Positions 1-7,903 of a stretch of DNA of 52,531 nucleotides are shown one piece after another. The stretch covers positions 1 through 52,531 of the forward strand of contig JADFLA010000004.1 in the NCBI GenBank assembly GCA_022564635.1, given 5' to 3'. The notes under the pieces are model-generated. The model searched no databases. It had not been told where the DNA came from and saw only the letters and a list, made by a program, of their open reading frames with translations. The stretch's first letter is position 1. Each line of letters begins with the position of its first letter. The position numbers and the translations under genes are program-made. Source of the stretch: Nanobdellota archaeon. Lineage in GTDB: Archaea > Nanobdellota > Nanobdellia > Woesearchaeales > GW2011-AR4.

Positions 1-1977
1 TAAAAAACTGCCAATAAAGAAAGCACTCATTCCCAATAAAGTAAATACAATGCTTAAACCTAAAAAGAAAGCTATGGTCATTCCCTTAATGTTCTGTTTA
101 GAGGCTCTAAAGGAATAAGCAATATAGGCTGGAAGTATTGGCAAGGTACAAGGAGAAGCAAAAGAAACAAACCCTGCTATCAGGGCAATAATAATCAACA
201 GTAAAATCGGCCCTTGTAGTTTCTCAAGACCTTCTTCCGAGACATTAAAAGCTTGAGATGTAATTTGATTTTTTACTAATTCATCAACCCAAAAATTTTC
301 CTGTTTATCTTTCTCAAATTCCACAATTTTAATTTTGTTAATTTCATATTCTGATAATAAATTGTTTTCTATAATAAATTGTGCAGCTTTAATGAAATAA
401 TATGCACTATCAAGACCACCAATTTCCCTAATCTTATGACCAATAGTTTTAATTCCGGCATTTAAATACAAAGGCTCATTAGTCTGATCATATAATTTAA
501 GCAACGCAAATGCAATGATCCCATTTTCCTGCATAGGTTTTGATAATAATATGTTATCTCCGAGTGCATATAATTCTGTATCTGGACTATTCCTCTCAAA
601 AAATCCACCACCGTTCCAGTCATATAAATTCTCTAAACTAAAATCCGCAATTTTCCTTGCAACTTCTAAATACTCATCTTTACCCAAAACTTCATAACCC
701 TCAACAAATGCCAATAACAAATAAGAATTATCTAAAAGATTGCCTCTAACTCCTTTCTCCTTATTTTCTTTAAAGTAATGATATGCTCCATTATCACTTA
801 CCATATTTTTAGAAAAAAATTCTAATGATTTTTCTGCTATTAATTTATACTTTTTATTGCTAGTTGTCTGCCATAAATAAAGATACGTTAATATTGCATC
901 TGTGTTCCAATCAGAGTATTTTGTTTTTTCTACCCTTGGCTTGTCTGCTGGTCTTGGATATTTTCCATAGTATTCATCCTCTCCATGCACATCACTATTC
1001 CCATAAAAGCCTCCATTTAAGCTGTCATACCAATTTTTCTCAATAAAATCCAATGTTTTCTCAATTACTTCTTTAGTCAGTTCATCATTAGGTTTAATCT
1101 GCAACAAATGAAAATAAGCTTTCAACAATCTAGCATTATCATAAAGCATCTTTTCATAATGAGGTGGCGTCCATTCCCTCGTTGTACCATATCTATGAAA
1201 TCCACCATCAACAGGATCAAATAAATTATAATTTTCCTCTAACTCATCAACTTTTGTATATTGATTTTTTAATGTATTTTCAACAATTTTCAGAAACTGA
1301 TTATTTCCAGTTAATTCGTATAATTCCAAAGAAAAATCCAAAGTTCTGCCTTGTGGAAACTTCCGCCCTGTACCAAAACCACCATGCTCATTATCATAAG
1401 AGCCTAAAATAGATCCTGCAAGATTATTAATTAAATTATTAAGTTGATTTTGAGTTGGGATTATTGGATTTGATTTCTGATAGTTATACAAAACCTGGCT
1501 AGAAAAACTTTTGGAATTTACAAAATTAACCGCTTGCTGCAGATTAGCGACCATATTTGCAACAGGTCGTGGTCCAGAGTAACCAAACAGTCGTTCTCTA
1601 CTTGGTGCTATAACTGTTGTTGATGGCCAGCCACCTTCTAAGTATTGTCTTGTTAAATCCTGTCTCTTATCTGCATCAACATAAATTGGAATAAATTTTT
1701 CATTAATAATATCAACAACTTGTGGATTAAAAAGAAAATCCTCGCTTTCATATACTTGGCACCAATAACACCAAGATGGTGCTGTCAACAATAAGAAGAT
1801 TGGTTTATTTTCTTCTATAGCATCACTAAAAGCCTCAGGTCCGTAATCATACCAATTAATTAAAGGCTTAAGCTCTTCTGCATGTTCGTATGTATAATGT
1901 GATGTTGCATTAGCTATTCCAGGAAAGAATAATAAAACAAACAATACTAAAACAATATATTTGAGGTAAAGATTCAT
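1..1977 (-). CDS. YyaL/DUF255 thioredoxin-like protein fused to a CcdA-type membrane domain (partial, C-terminus off the window)
   Basis: This frame is absent from the ORF track because it runs off the left edge with no stop; I translated it from the ATG at 1977. A signal peptide (residues 1-24, ending GIANA) is followed by a thioredoxin-like domain with WCYWC at about 69-73 and a GGWP motif. Next come YyaL/SPATA20-family hallmarks: GGFG, GGFHRYGTTREW, PHYEKMLYDNARLL and GGFYG. From about residue 605 the sequence becomes a membrane protein with SPCTLPILPAY, the reactive-cysteine segment of CcdA/DsbD. Known: CcdA passes electrons from cytoplasmic thioredoxin to external thioredoxin-fold proteins. 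Inferred: the external YyaL domain receives electrons from its own CcdA domain. It is the last gene of the redox cluster inside the window. The signal peptide makes this an exported form, unlike typical cytoplasmic YyaL. Family assignments are firm; the function of the fusion is unknown. Confidence 0.9.
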   Translation of the reverse strand, partial: MNLYLKYIVLVLFVLLFFPGIANATSHYTYEHAEELKPLINWYDYGPEAFSDAIEENKPIFLLLTAPSWCYWCQVYESEDFLFNPQVVDIINEKFIPIYVDADKRQDLTRQYLEGGWPSTTVIAPSRERLFGYSGPRPVANMVANLQQAVNFVNSKSFSSQVLYNYQKSNPIIPTQNQLNNLINNLAGSILGSYDNEHGGFGTGRKFPQGRTLDFSLELYELTGNNQFLKIVENTLKNQYTKVDELEENYNLFDPVDGGFHRYGTTREWTPPHYEKMLYDNARLLKAYFHLLQIKPNDELTKEVIEKTLDFIEKNWYDSLNGGFYGNSDVHGEDEYYGKYPRPADKPRVEKTKYSDWNTDAILTYLYLWQTTSNKKYKLIAEKSLEFFSKNMVSDNGAYHYFKENKEKGVRGNLLDNSYLLLAFVEGYEVLGKDEYLEVARKIADFSLENLYDWNGGGFFERNSPDTELYALGDNILLSKPMQENGIIAFALLKLYDQTNEPLYLNAGIKTIGHKIREIGGLDSAYYFIKAAQFIIENNLLSEYEINKIKIVEFEKDKQENFWVDELVKNQITSQAFNVSEEGLEKLQGPILLLIIIALIAGFVSFASPCTLPILPAYIAYSFRASKQNIKGMTIAFFLGLSIVFTLLGMSAFFIGSFL

Positions 1978-2023
1978 TTTACTTACTTTATTGTTATCCC
2001 CACAACCTTTTTTTGCTTTTATC

Positions 2024-2515
2024 TCAACATCCATCATTAGCTTTGCATATTAAATTTTCCAAATCTTTTTTATAAACAAAAGATGGATGTATTATTTCAT
2101 CAAAGCCATTGACCTTAAGTATCAATGTTGGAACTCTTATTGCCCCATATTGAATAAATTCCTTCTCACAATTGTCAATATTAAAAAACTCCAGAGAAAA
2201 CAAATTTCCTTTCTCTTTCAACAATTGTTTTAGTATAGGATCTTGTTTTTTGCACCATGCACAAAAATCAGAATAAAAGTATTTTATATTAAAAACCGAT
2301 TCTTTGTTGCCTGCTATTGCATCAGGACACCCTTTTTCTTCTAATTTATTTATTTCGCTGAAATCAAAGCTCACTTCATTACTATTCTGGGTTATTAAAT
2401 TATTTAACTCTGCCTTATATTGATAGATAATAACTGCAATTGATATGTTTACGAATATTGCTATTATTAATATTATAGTTAAAGATGTAGTTCTTTTATT
2501 GCTTTTCTTTGACAT
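2024..2515 (-). CDS. Membrane-anchored thioredoxin-like protein
   Basis: The track ORF begins at a TTG at 2533. I prefer the ATG at 2515 (MSKKSNKR), which starts one base after the stop of the upstream CcdA gene (tagaATG) and suggests translational coupling. The protein then has about 163 residues: a basic N-terminus, one membrane anchor, and an external thioredoxin-like domain with FCAWCKKQ as the CxxC site and RVPTL as the cis-proline loop. CxxC and cis-proline are both present, so it looks like a working thiol oxidoreductase, probably the electron acceptor of the adjacent CcdA protein. A further Cys pair near the C-terminus (CKANDGC) is unusual and could form a second disulfide. The exact substrate cannot be told from sequence. 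Confidence 0.85.
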   Translation of the reverse strand: MSKKSNKRTTSLTIILIIAIFVNISIAVIIYQYKAELNNLITQNSNEVSFDFSEINKLEEKGCPDAIAGNKESVFNIKYFYSDFCAWCKKQDPILKQLLKEKGNLFSLEFFNIDNCEKEFIQYGAIRVPTLILKVNGFDEIIHPSFVYKKDLENLICKANDGC

Positions 2516-2516
2516 T

Positions 2517-3221
2517 CTAAACAAAAATCGCAAATGCCCTATTTACAGCGATTTGATAATATATAATATAGCTGCCGGCAATTATTATTACAACAGCAGT
2601 TATAACCCTTACATATGGAAATATCCTAGAGAATTTTTTCATAATAGTAACTTTTGACATAGCAGTTATTACAGAGATGCCAACTACTCCAACAGCAGCT
2701 GCAACTGAATATATTAGGAAGATAAATATTCCATCGATAACACTACCTGTACTTAAAGCGCTTATTATTATAGCCAAAAAAACAGGTAGCGTGCAACTCA
2801 TTACTGCTAAACCATACCCTATCCCAAAAGTGTAAAAACGCAAAAAGCCGTTGTTTATTTTTTTCTTGGGTTGCAAATGAAACGGAAGCGCAAAAGAAAA
2901 ATTCTTATTAAATAACATGAAGAAACCAATAATTATCAAGACAAGCCCAACAACCAGGGTAAAGATTGGAATATAAAATTTTATAAAATTGCCAATATAA
3001 ACTATAATAGCTCCTATAATCATAAAGATGGATATTAGACCAAAAGAAACAAACAAACCATTTTTTAAGCCATTAAATAAATCCTTTTTTACATTTTTTT
3101 CACTTTTTTCCCTTCCAATGTAATAAGAAACATAGGCTGGAAGCATAGCTATGCCACATGGGCTTATGAATGTTACAAACCCTGCTGCTATTGCCACAGA
3201 TATTAAAGCCAGACTAATCAT
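2517..3221 (-). CDS. CcdA/DsbD-like thiol electron-transfer membrane protein
   Basis: A 234-residue polytopic membrane protein with about six hydrophobic segments. The first reactive cysteine is in SPCGIAMLPAYVSYY near residue 22 and the second in MSCTLPVF near residue 142, matching the two membrane-embedded cysteines of CcdA proteins, which carry reducing equivalents across the membrane. Length is typical of a stand-alone CcdA. It lies 11 bases after a TlpA-like lipoprotein gene and directly before a thioredoxin-like gene, the usual CcdA-TlpA arrangement. No cytochrome c maturation genes are visible, so the usual role in c-type cytochrome assembly is not supported here. Confidence 0.93.
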   Translation of the reverse strand: MISLALISVAIAAGFVTFISPCGIAMLPAYVSYYIGREKSEKNVKKDLFNGLKNGLFVSFGLISIFMIIGAIIVYIGNFIKFYIPIFTLVVGLVLIIIGFFMLFNKNFSFALPFHLQPKKKINNGFLRFYTFGIGYGLAVMSCTLPVFLAIIISALSTGSVIDGIFIFLIYSVAAAVGVVGISVITAMSKVTIMKKFSRIFPYVRVITAVVIIIAGSYIIYYQIAVNRAFAIFV

Positions 3222-3232
3222 TTTTAAAATTT

Positions 3233-3805
3233 TTAAGCTGTTAAACCTCTAAATATTGTTTCCCATTGCTCGTCATTTAAAACCCCATAGCCGGAGTAAA
3301 GAATAATACCTTCTCTGCTTACTGCAAATTTAGCTGTTGTTCCCCTAATTCCATAATCCGTTAATACTTCCGGATAACCCGGAGCAAAAATAAAGTCATG
3401 ATTTCTACTAGTTTTATATTGGCTTAATATTTGAGCATTTTCAGTCAAATCAAGATCAATTGCTATAAACTCTACTTGGTCCTTATATTTTGGATAAACT
3501 CTATCTACAACAGCCAAATCCTGTGTACAGTAAGGACACCATGTTGCCATAAAATAAACCAAGACAGGCTTGTTTTGCGCAGTTATCTCGCTTAATTTTA
3601 TTGTATTGCCTTCTGTTGTTGTAACTATAAAGTCTGGTGCTCTAAAGTCTTTACTATTACCAACGGGTATATCCCCTATAGCACTTTGTCCTTGCTGCAC
3701 AGCACTGCTGCTTATATTAACGTTTTTAGCACAACCTGCTATAAATATCAATAAAATAACTGAAATTCCTAATAAATATTTAACAAAAATTGCTTTTAGC
3801 TTCAT
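3233..3805 (-). CDS. TlpA-like thiol-disulfide lipoprotein (CPYC)
   Basis: A 190-residue TlpA/ResA-like protein. The N-terminus is a lipoprotein signal with lipobox IAGC, so it should be lipid-anchored on the outer face of the membrane. The thioredoxin fold shows FMATWCPYCTQD, an intact CxxC. The position that normally carries the cis-proline (consensus PTTF) reads TAKF after GIRGT, so the cis-proline appears to be threonine. It sits immediately upstream of a CcdA gene, which fits a CcdA-to-TlpA reducing pair. Likely role: a disulfide reductase or metal-handling thiol protein outside the cell. Start chosen at the ATG encoding a good signal sequence. Confidence 0.9.
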   Translation of the reverse strand: MKLKAIFVKYLLGISVILLIFIAGCAKNVNISSSAVQQGQSAIGDIPVGNSKDFRAPDFIVTTTEGNTIKLSEITAQNKPVLVYFMATWCPYCTQDLAVVDRVYPKYKDQVEFIAIDLDLTENAQILSQYKTSRNHDFIFAPGYPEVLTDYGIRGTTAKFAVSREGIILYSGYGVLNDEQWETIFRGLTA

Positions 3806-3819
3806 TTTTAATCAATCCA

Positions 3820-4449
3820 TTATTTTTTAGTTATAGTATATCCTAATATTTTGCTTAGTTCACTTTCTAAAGTTTCCAATGATGTTATCCAATTATCTTT
3901 ATATGTAATAAAACCATTTTTGTCTATCATAAATGTAGTTACTGTTTGCTTTACACCATACATTGAAGCAATTTTTGTGTCTTTATCCACTAGATGAATC
4001 CAATTTCCTCCATAAATTTTTACATACTTCTTAAAATCTTCATTGGAATCAAGTTGATAGGTATCGATTGATATAATTATTAAGCTATCTTTGTACTTTT
4101 CTTTTAGTTGCTCAAAAGCGTCTCTTTCATCAAAGGTCATTCCACACCAGGTAGCTGTAAAATCTAAGATAACTACTTTACCATTGAAATCGCTCAAGCT
4201 ATATGAATTACCCTTTATGTCCTCAAAAGAAAAATCAGGTGCTTTTTCTTCAACCTCTAGTACTGGTAAATCCTTATCATAAAGTTCTGGTATTGGCATT
4301 CCTCTAGACTTTACTTTAGCCGCATCTTTTATCAGATTTGAAATAAGTATGTTATCATCTTTACTTTGAGTTTGACAGCCAACAATAAAGAGTAACATAC
4401 CTGCCCCTACTAACAAACATGTTTTACTTAGTAATTTATTAAATGACAT
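3820..4449 (-). CDS. TlpA-like lipoprotein with CxxT active site
   Basis: A 209-residue TlpA/AhpC-TSA-like lipoprotein. The signal ends in the lipobox FIVGC. The domain begins with APDFSFEDIKGNSYSLSDF, typical of TlpA, and continues FTATWCGMTFDE at the active site. The usual WCGPC is therefore WCGMT: the resolving cysteine is threonine. The cis-proline loop reads QTVTTFMIDKNG, with valine where proline is expected. Both were checked on the nucleotide sequence. With one cysteine it cannot form the usual internal disulfide, so it may work through mixed disulfides, bind metal, or act as a chaperone. It lies 14 bases before the CPYC-type TlpA gene, and the two may have diverged from a duplication. 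Confidence 0.88.
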   Translation of the reverse strand: MSFNKLLSKTCLLVGAGMLLFIVGCQTQSKDDNILISNLIKDAAKVKSRGMPIPELYDKDLPVLEVEEKAPDFSFEDIKGNSYSLSDFNGKVVILDFTATWCGMTFDERDAFEQLKEKYKDSLIIISIDTYQLDSNEDFKKYVKIYGGNWIHLVDKDTKIASMYGVKQTVTTFMIDKNGFITYKDNWITSLETLESELSKILGYTITKK

Positions 4450-4484
4450 TTTATTTTCCTGATTATTTTTTTATATTGATATTT

Positions 4485-5423
4485 TTAATGCTCATGCTCA
4501 TCTCCAAAACCTGCTATTGCATCTTCTATAATATGCTCATAATACAAAGACATTCTTTTAATACTTTCTACCTTTCCATTAACGAAAAATGAAGAAGCGT
4601 TGATACCAATTTTTTCAGCAGTTTTTAAGTTATTAACAATTTCAAAAACATATTCTCTGTTTATTATGCAATTTTCAAATTTTTCAATATCAATGCCAAT
4701 CTCATCAGCATAGCTAACTAAATTTTCCTTACTACCAAAATTTTCTTTATCTTGATTTTTAAATAATAATTTGTGATATTCCCAGAACTTATTTTGCTGT
4801 TGAGCACATCTTGCAGCTAAAGCTAAATTTATAGAGTCAGGATTTGGCGCAAAATCCTTAAAAACATACCTCAATTTCCCATTATCTACAAATTCCTTAA
4901 TTATTTTCGGCTTTATTTTTTCATTAAATTCTTTGCATTCTTTACAATTAAAATCCTCAAAAACAATTAAGGTTGTAGCATCTTTGCTTCCTAATATAGG
5001 ATCTGAACTATCTACAAAATCCTCAGCTTTGAAAACTGGTTTTATTTGAAATTTGTTAAACTCTTCTTCTAATAATATCTCTGCATCATAGTAGCTTGTA
5101 AATATTTTTAAACTAATTATATCTTCTGGATTAATTAAACCAGAAATGTATTTTACTTCAGCGGTTTCAGCTTCAAGGTTGATATTAATTTCTTTAATAC
5201 CTTCTTCCGATAATAATGCTTTTTTTATTGTTGTTACACATGTAGGACAAGTCATTCCCCTTACCTTTAAATATGAAGTTTCAATTGAACCATCAAGGAC
5301 ATCATTAGAAGGTTTAGATTTTATATTATTAAAACTAAGAATAGCATAACTCCCGCCTATCATTAACAAAAGTACGAATATAAGTAAATATGTTTTGGAT
5401 TTAATTTCATTCAATTTAAACAC
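4485..5423 (-). CDS. Membrane-anchored HMA domain fused to a DsbA-like thioredoxin domain
   Basis: 312 residues. An N-terminal anchor (about 13-33) precedes a heavy-metal-associated domain with MTCPTCVTTIKKA, the CxxC metal site of MerP/CopZ-type proteins, and then a DsbA-like domain (from about residue 125) with FEDFNCKECKEFNEKI as its CxxC. The loop before the last strand reads INASSFFVNGK; the cis-proline of DsbA proteins (TPTFFVNG) is serine. A linker FTSYYDAEILLEEEF after the HMA domain resembles linkers in two other HMA proteins of this cluster. The gene abuts the upstream CcdA gene (stop 5424). An HMA-DsbA fusion suggests thiol chemistry coupled to a soft metal such as copper or mercury, but the metal is not determined. 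The C-terminus GDEHEH adds possible ligands. Confidence 0.9.
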   Translation of the reverse strand: MFKLNEIKSKTYLLIFVLLLMIGGSYAILSFNNIKSKPSNDVLDGSIETSYLKVRGMTCPTCVTTIKKALLSEEGIKEININLEAETAEVKYISGLINPEDIISLKIFTSYYDAEILLEEEFNKFQIKPVFKAEDFVDSSDPILGSKDATTLIVFEDFNCKECKEFNEKIKPKIIKEFVDNGKLRYVFKDFAPNPDSINLALAARCAQQQNKFWEYHKLLFKNQDKENFGSKENLVSYADEIGIDIEKFENCIINREYVFEIVNNLKTAEKIGINASSFFVNGKVESIKRMSLYYEHIIEDAIAGFGDEHEH

Positions 5424-6314
5424 CTATCTTACCTGCCAAAAATAAACATACATAAGATAAATCCCAACAACAATTAAAAGAGCGCTGCTTATCTTCTTGA
5501 TAGTGTTGCCAGCTATGCTAAGCTTGTTTAATAATAAATCTTTATATGAAGCGGTCATTGTTGTTACAATAACCATTGATAATCCATTTCCAATCAAAAA
5601 CGCTAAAAATCCAAATAAGCCAATTGCAAATTTTCCCAATATGAACGGTGACAAGATAACAATCAAGAAAATTGGTAATGTACATGCAGTTGAGCCAGCA
5701 GCATAAGCCATGCCAAAAAGATAAATCTTAACCTTGGGGCTCTTGATCTTGCTGGAATTTATTTTTCCCACCATACCTGATGATAATCTCTCAAATCCGA
5801 ACTTAAAATCTTTCTTCAGAAAATAACTTACACCCATAATAATAAAAACAATTCCAACTACTAATATTAAGGAATTAGTTATTGATTGTAATGATGTAGC
5901 TGCTCCAATTAAGAATAAAGGTATAGCAATTAAGACAAAGAAAGTTGACATGCCTAATGCTGCTATGAGACCTTTTCCAGCAGCTTTTCCAAAAGTTTCT
6001 TCTTTATCACCAGTTGTTATATAATATGCCATATAACTTGGGAGTATTGCTATTGAGCAAGGACACGGTGCTGAGAAAACTACTGTTCCAGCCAAAAAAC
6101 TAAATGCTAATGTAAGAATTAAAATTGAGTTATCTATATTATTTATATTGGGCAGTATAAACTTATAGTAACTGAAAATTCCTAGTCCAACTATTCCCAG
6201 AAAGATTAATGTAAGTACTAAAATAGATAGTTTGTCTTTACCAGAGCTTTTGGGCATTTTGTTATTTGCATTAGATGTATTCTTTGCTTTATTTGATTTT
6301 TTTATAATTATCAC
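5424..6314 (-). CDS. CcdA/DsbD-like thiol electron-transfer membrane protein
   Basis: 296 residues. A Lys/Asn/Ser-rich cytoplasmic tail of about 27 residues is followed by an extra anchor and then the CcdA domain with SAPCPCSIAILPSYMAYY and, near residue 210, STACTLPIFLIVIL. These are the two reactive-cysteine helices of the family; here the first carries two cysteines (PCPC), unlike the usual SPC. It is directly followed by the HMA-DsbA gene with no spacer and preceded by the His-motif lipoprotein gene with one base between, so the three are probably cotranslated. Likely role: electron supply across the membrane to the thiol/HMA proteins of this cluster. Confidence 0.92.
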   Translation of the reverse strand: MIIIKKSNKAKNTSNANNKMPKSSGKDKLSILVLTLIFLGIVGLGIFSYYKFILPNINNIDNSILILTLAFSFLAGTVVFSAPCPCSIAILPSYMAYYITTGDKEETFGKAAGKGLIAALGMSTFFVLIAIPLFLIGAATSLQSITNSLILVVGIVFIIMGVSYFLKKDFKFGFERLSSGMVGKINSSKIKSPKVKIYLFGMAYAAGSTACTLPIFLIVILSPFILGKFAIGLFGFLAFLIGNGLSMVIVTTMTASYKDLLLNKLSIAGNTIKKISSALLIVVGIYLMYVYFWQVR

Positions 6315-6315
6315 C

Positions 6316-6855
6316 TTAAGGACCTATTTTAATGCTATTCAGAAAGTTAAGCTGCCCATTAACATCGTCCTCATTCCCGTAGCTTATCAATAATCTGTCA
6401 TTATCTTTAATAATATAATTATCGAAATCATTATTCAACTTTTCATTGACGTAAAACTTTAAATTTTTATCATCATTATTGCAATAACTATTTCCTTTGT
6501 CATCTACGAAACAATTTTCATCAAAACCCATTCCTAAAGTCTCTAAAAAATGTCCTATAGTAATTCCGGTGGCATGCTTATGGATAATTATGCCATCCAA
6601 TCCCTCAATATGTACACGTCTCGCTCTAACCATGTATTCAGGCTTTGAAAGATCAAGTACATTACCATTTATGAATATTAAAAATGCAGTATGCTCATGG
6701 GTAGAATCCCAAGGTCCTATTGATGGATCTTTCAACACATATAAAGGCCTATCAATCGGTCCTCCATGAGGGGTGGGTTGAGGTGCTCTGCAACTGGCTA
6801 AGAAAATTAAACTCAATAAAAATAACATTGATAATAACAATTTTTTATTTTTCAT
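6316..6855 (-). CDS. Secreted lipoprotein with HxH motifs, family unnamed
   Basis: 179 residues with a lipoprotein signal ending LASC. The mature part has STHEHTAFLIFINGNVLDL, VHIEGLDGIIIHKHATGITI, FLETLGMGFDENCFVDDKG and a final FYVNEKLN...DRLLISYG block. I recognise this as a recurring archaeal/bacterial extracellular family of unknown function with two conserved HxH motifs, which could bind a metal such as copper or zinc. It carries a Cys pair (CFVDDKGNSYC). Its place between HMA and CcdA genes supports a metal-related role, but that is an inference. Start chosen at the ATG giving a complete signal peptide. Confidence 0.85.
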   Translation of the reverse strand: MKNKKLLLSMLFLLSLIFLASCRAPQPTPHGGPIDRPLYVLKDPSIGPWDSTHEHTAFLIFINGNVLDLSKPEYMVRARRVHIEGLDGIIIHKHATGITIGHFLETLGMGFDENCFVDDKGNSYCNNDDKNLKFYVNEKLNNDFDNYIIKDNDRLLISYGNEDDVNGQLNFLNSIKIGP

Positions 6856-6880
6856 TTTCTATTTTATAATATTATTATTT

Positions 6881-7891
6881 TTATGGTGCCATAGATTGCA
6901 ACTCATCTAAACTATCTCTTATATCAATAGGAATATCTTTACCATATATTTTTTCTAATACTTCTTTGTGTCTAGGCAAATTCTCATTTACCTCTTTTAA
7001 GACCAAATCAGAAAACAACAAAAGCTGCTTTTTCTCCTTACCTTTTTCCTTGGCAGTTTTTACGAATTTTAAAGTGTTGCTGAGAGAAGCTGTATAAGCA
7101 TCTGACAGAGCTTCTTTATTTTCTTCTATCTTATTAATATTTATTAAAAAGTTCATTTCCTTTATTCTATTGTTAGCCATTAAAAACTGATTTTTGGCTT
7201 TGTAAATGACGGTGGGGGATAAAGAAAATCTAACTTGCTCAGTTTTAATTTTTGCAGGATATATGTAGGTTCCAGGAGTATAAGAAGTACCTAAATTTTC
7301 AATTAAAGATGATAATCTTAACATTAATTTTATTCTCTTTTCATTATTTTCTGGAGTTCCTTCTTTAATTTCTTTGCCTCTGCTTTCAACTTCATCCAAT
7401 AAAGAAATAATTTCATCCATCCCTTCCTTGCTCCTTATTGCAGTTAATATTTTAGCTTCTGCCTTTTGTAATGGCTCTATAGCGTACCTATAATCATAAT
7501 CTAAAACCGGGCTGCTTTCAAATTTAAAATCATCAGCTTCTCCTACTATTTTTTCTTCAACAAATTTAGCAGTATAATATCCAGAAAAAATGTCATGGTT
7601 TAAGATTTCATCTTTGCTTATTACAAAATCATTATAGTTTAAAATTGTATTTCCGGTTTCCAATTCTATAGTAGTATTAATTATACCCGGAGTACCTTCC
7701 AATGAACTTTTTACAACATTTGCGCATGCCTGGCAAACAAGACCTTTAACCTCTAATCTTAATTCTTTTATTTTTCCTTGTGTAGCTTTTTCCTCAGGAG
7801 AATTATATAGTAATAATGAAAATAGAAATATCCCCATAATAAAAACAATTCCAAATCCAATAATAAAATTAGTTATTTTTTTACCTTCCAT
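6881..7891 (-). CDS. Membrane-anchored HMA-domain protein with a long helical C-terminal region
   Basis: 336 residues. A membrane anchor (about 9-30) is followed by an HMA domain in which VKGLVCQACANVVKSSL supplies the CxxC metal site, then a segment IFSGYYTAKFVEEKI that recurs in related form in the other two HMA proteins of the cluster. Residues from about 125 to the end are mostly charged and helical, with no further cysteine, and I do not recognise the fold. The protein may present an external HMA domain on a helical scaffold. It lies 12 bases downstream of the TlpA-HMA gene and 25 upstream of the HxH lipoprotein gene, clearly in the same operon. Confidence 0.85.
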   Translation of the reverse strand: MEGKKITNFIIGFGIVFIMGIFLFSLLLYNSPEEKATQGKIKELRLEVKGLVCQACANVVKSSLEGTPGIINTTIELETGNTILNYNDFVISKDEILNHDIFSGYYTAKFVEEKIVGEADDFKFESSPVLDYDYRYAIEPLQKAEAKILTAIRSKEGMDEIISLLDEVESRGKEIKEGTPENNEKRIKLMLRLSSLIENLGTSYTPGTYIYPAKIKTEQVRFSLSPTVIYKAKNQFLMANNRIKEMNFLININKIEENKEALSDAYTASLSNTLKFVKTAKEKGKEKKQLLLFSDLVLKEVNENLPRHKEVLEKIYGKDIPIDIRDSLDELQSMAP

Positions 7892-7903
7892 TTTTAATCA
7901 TAT

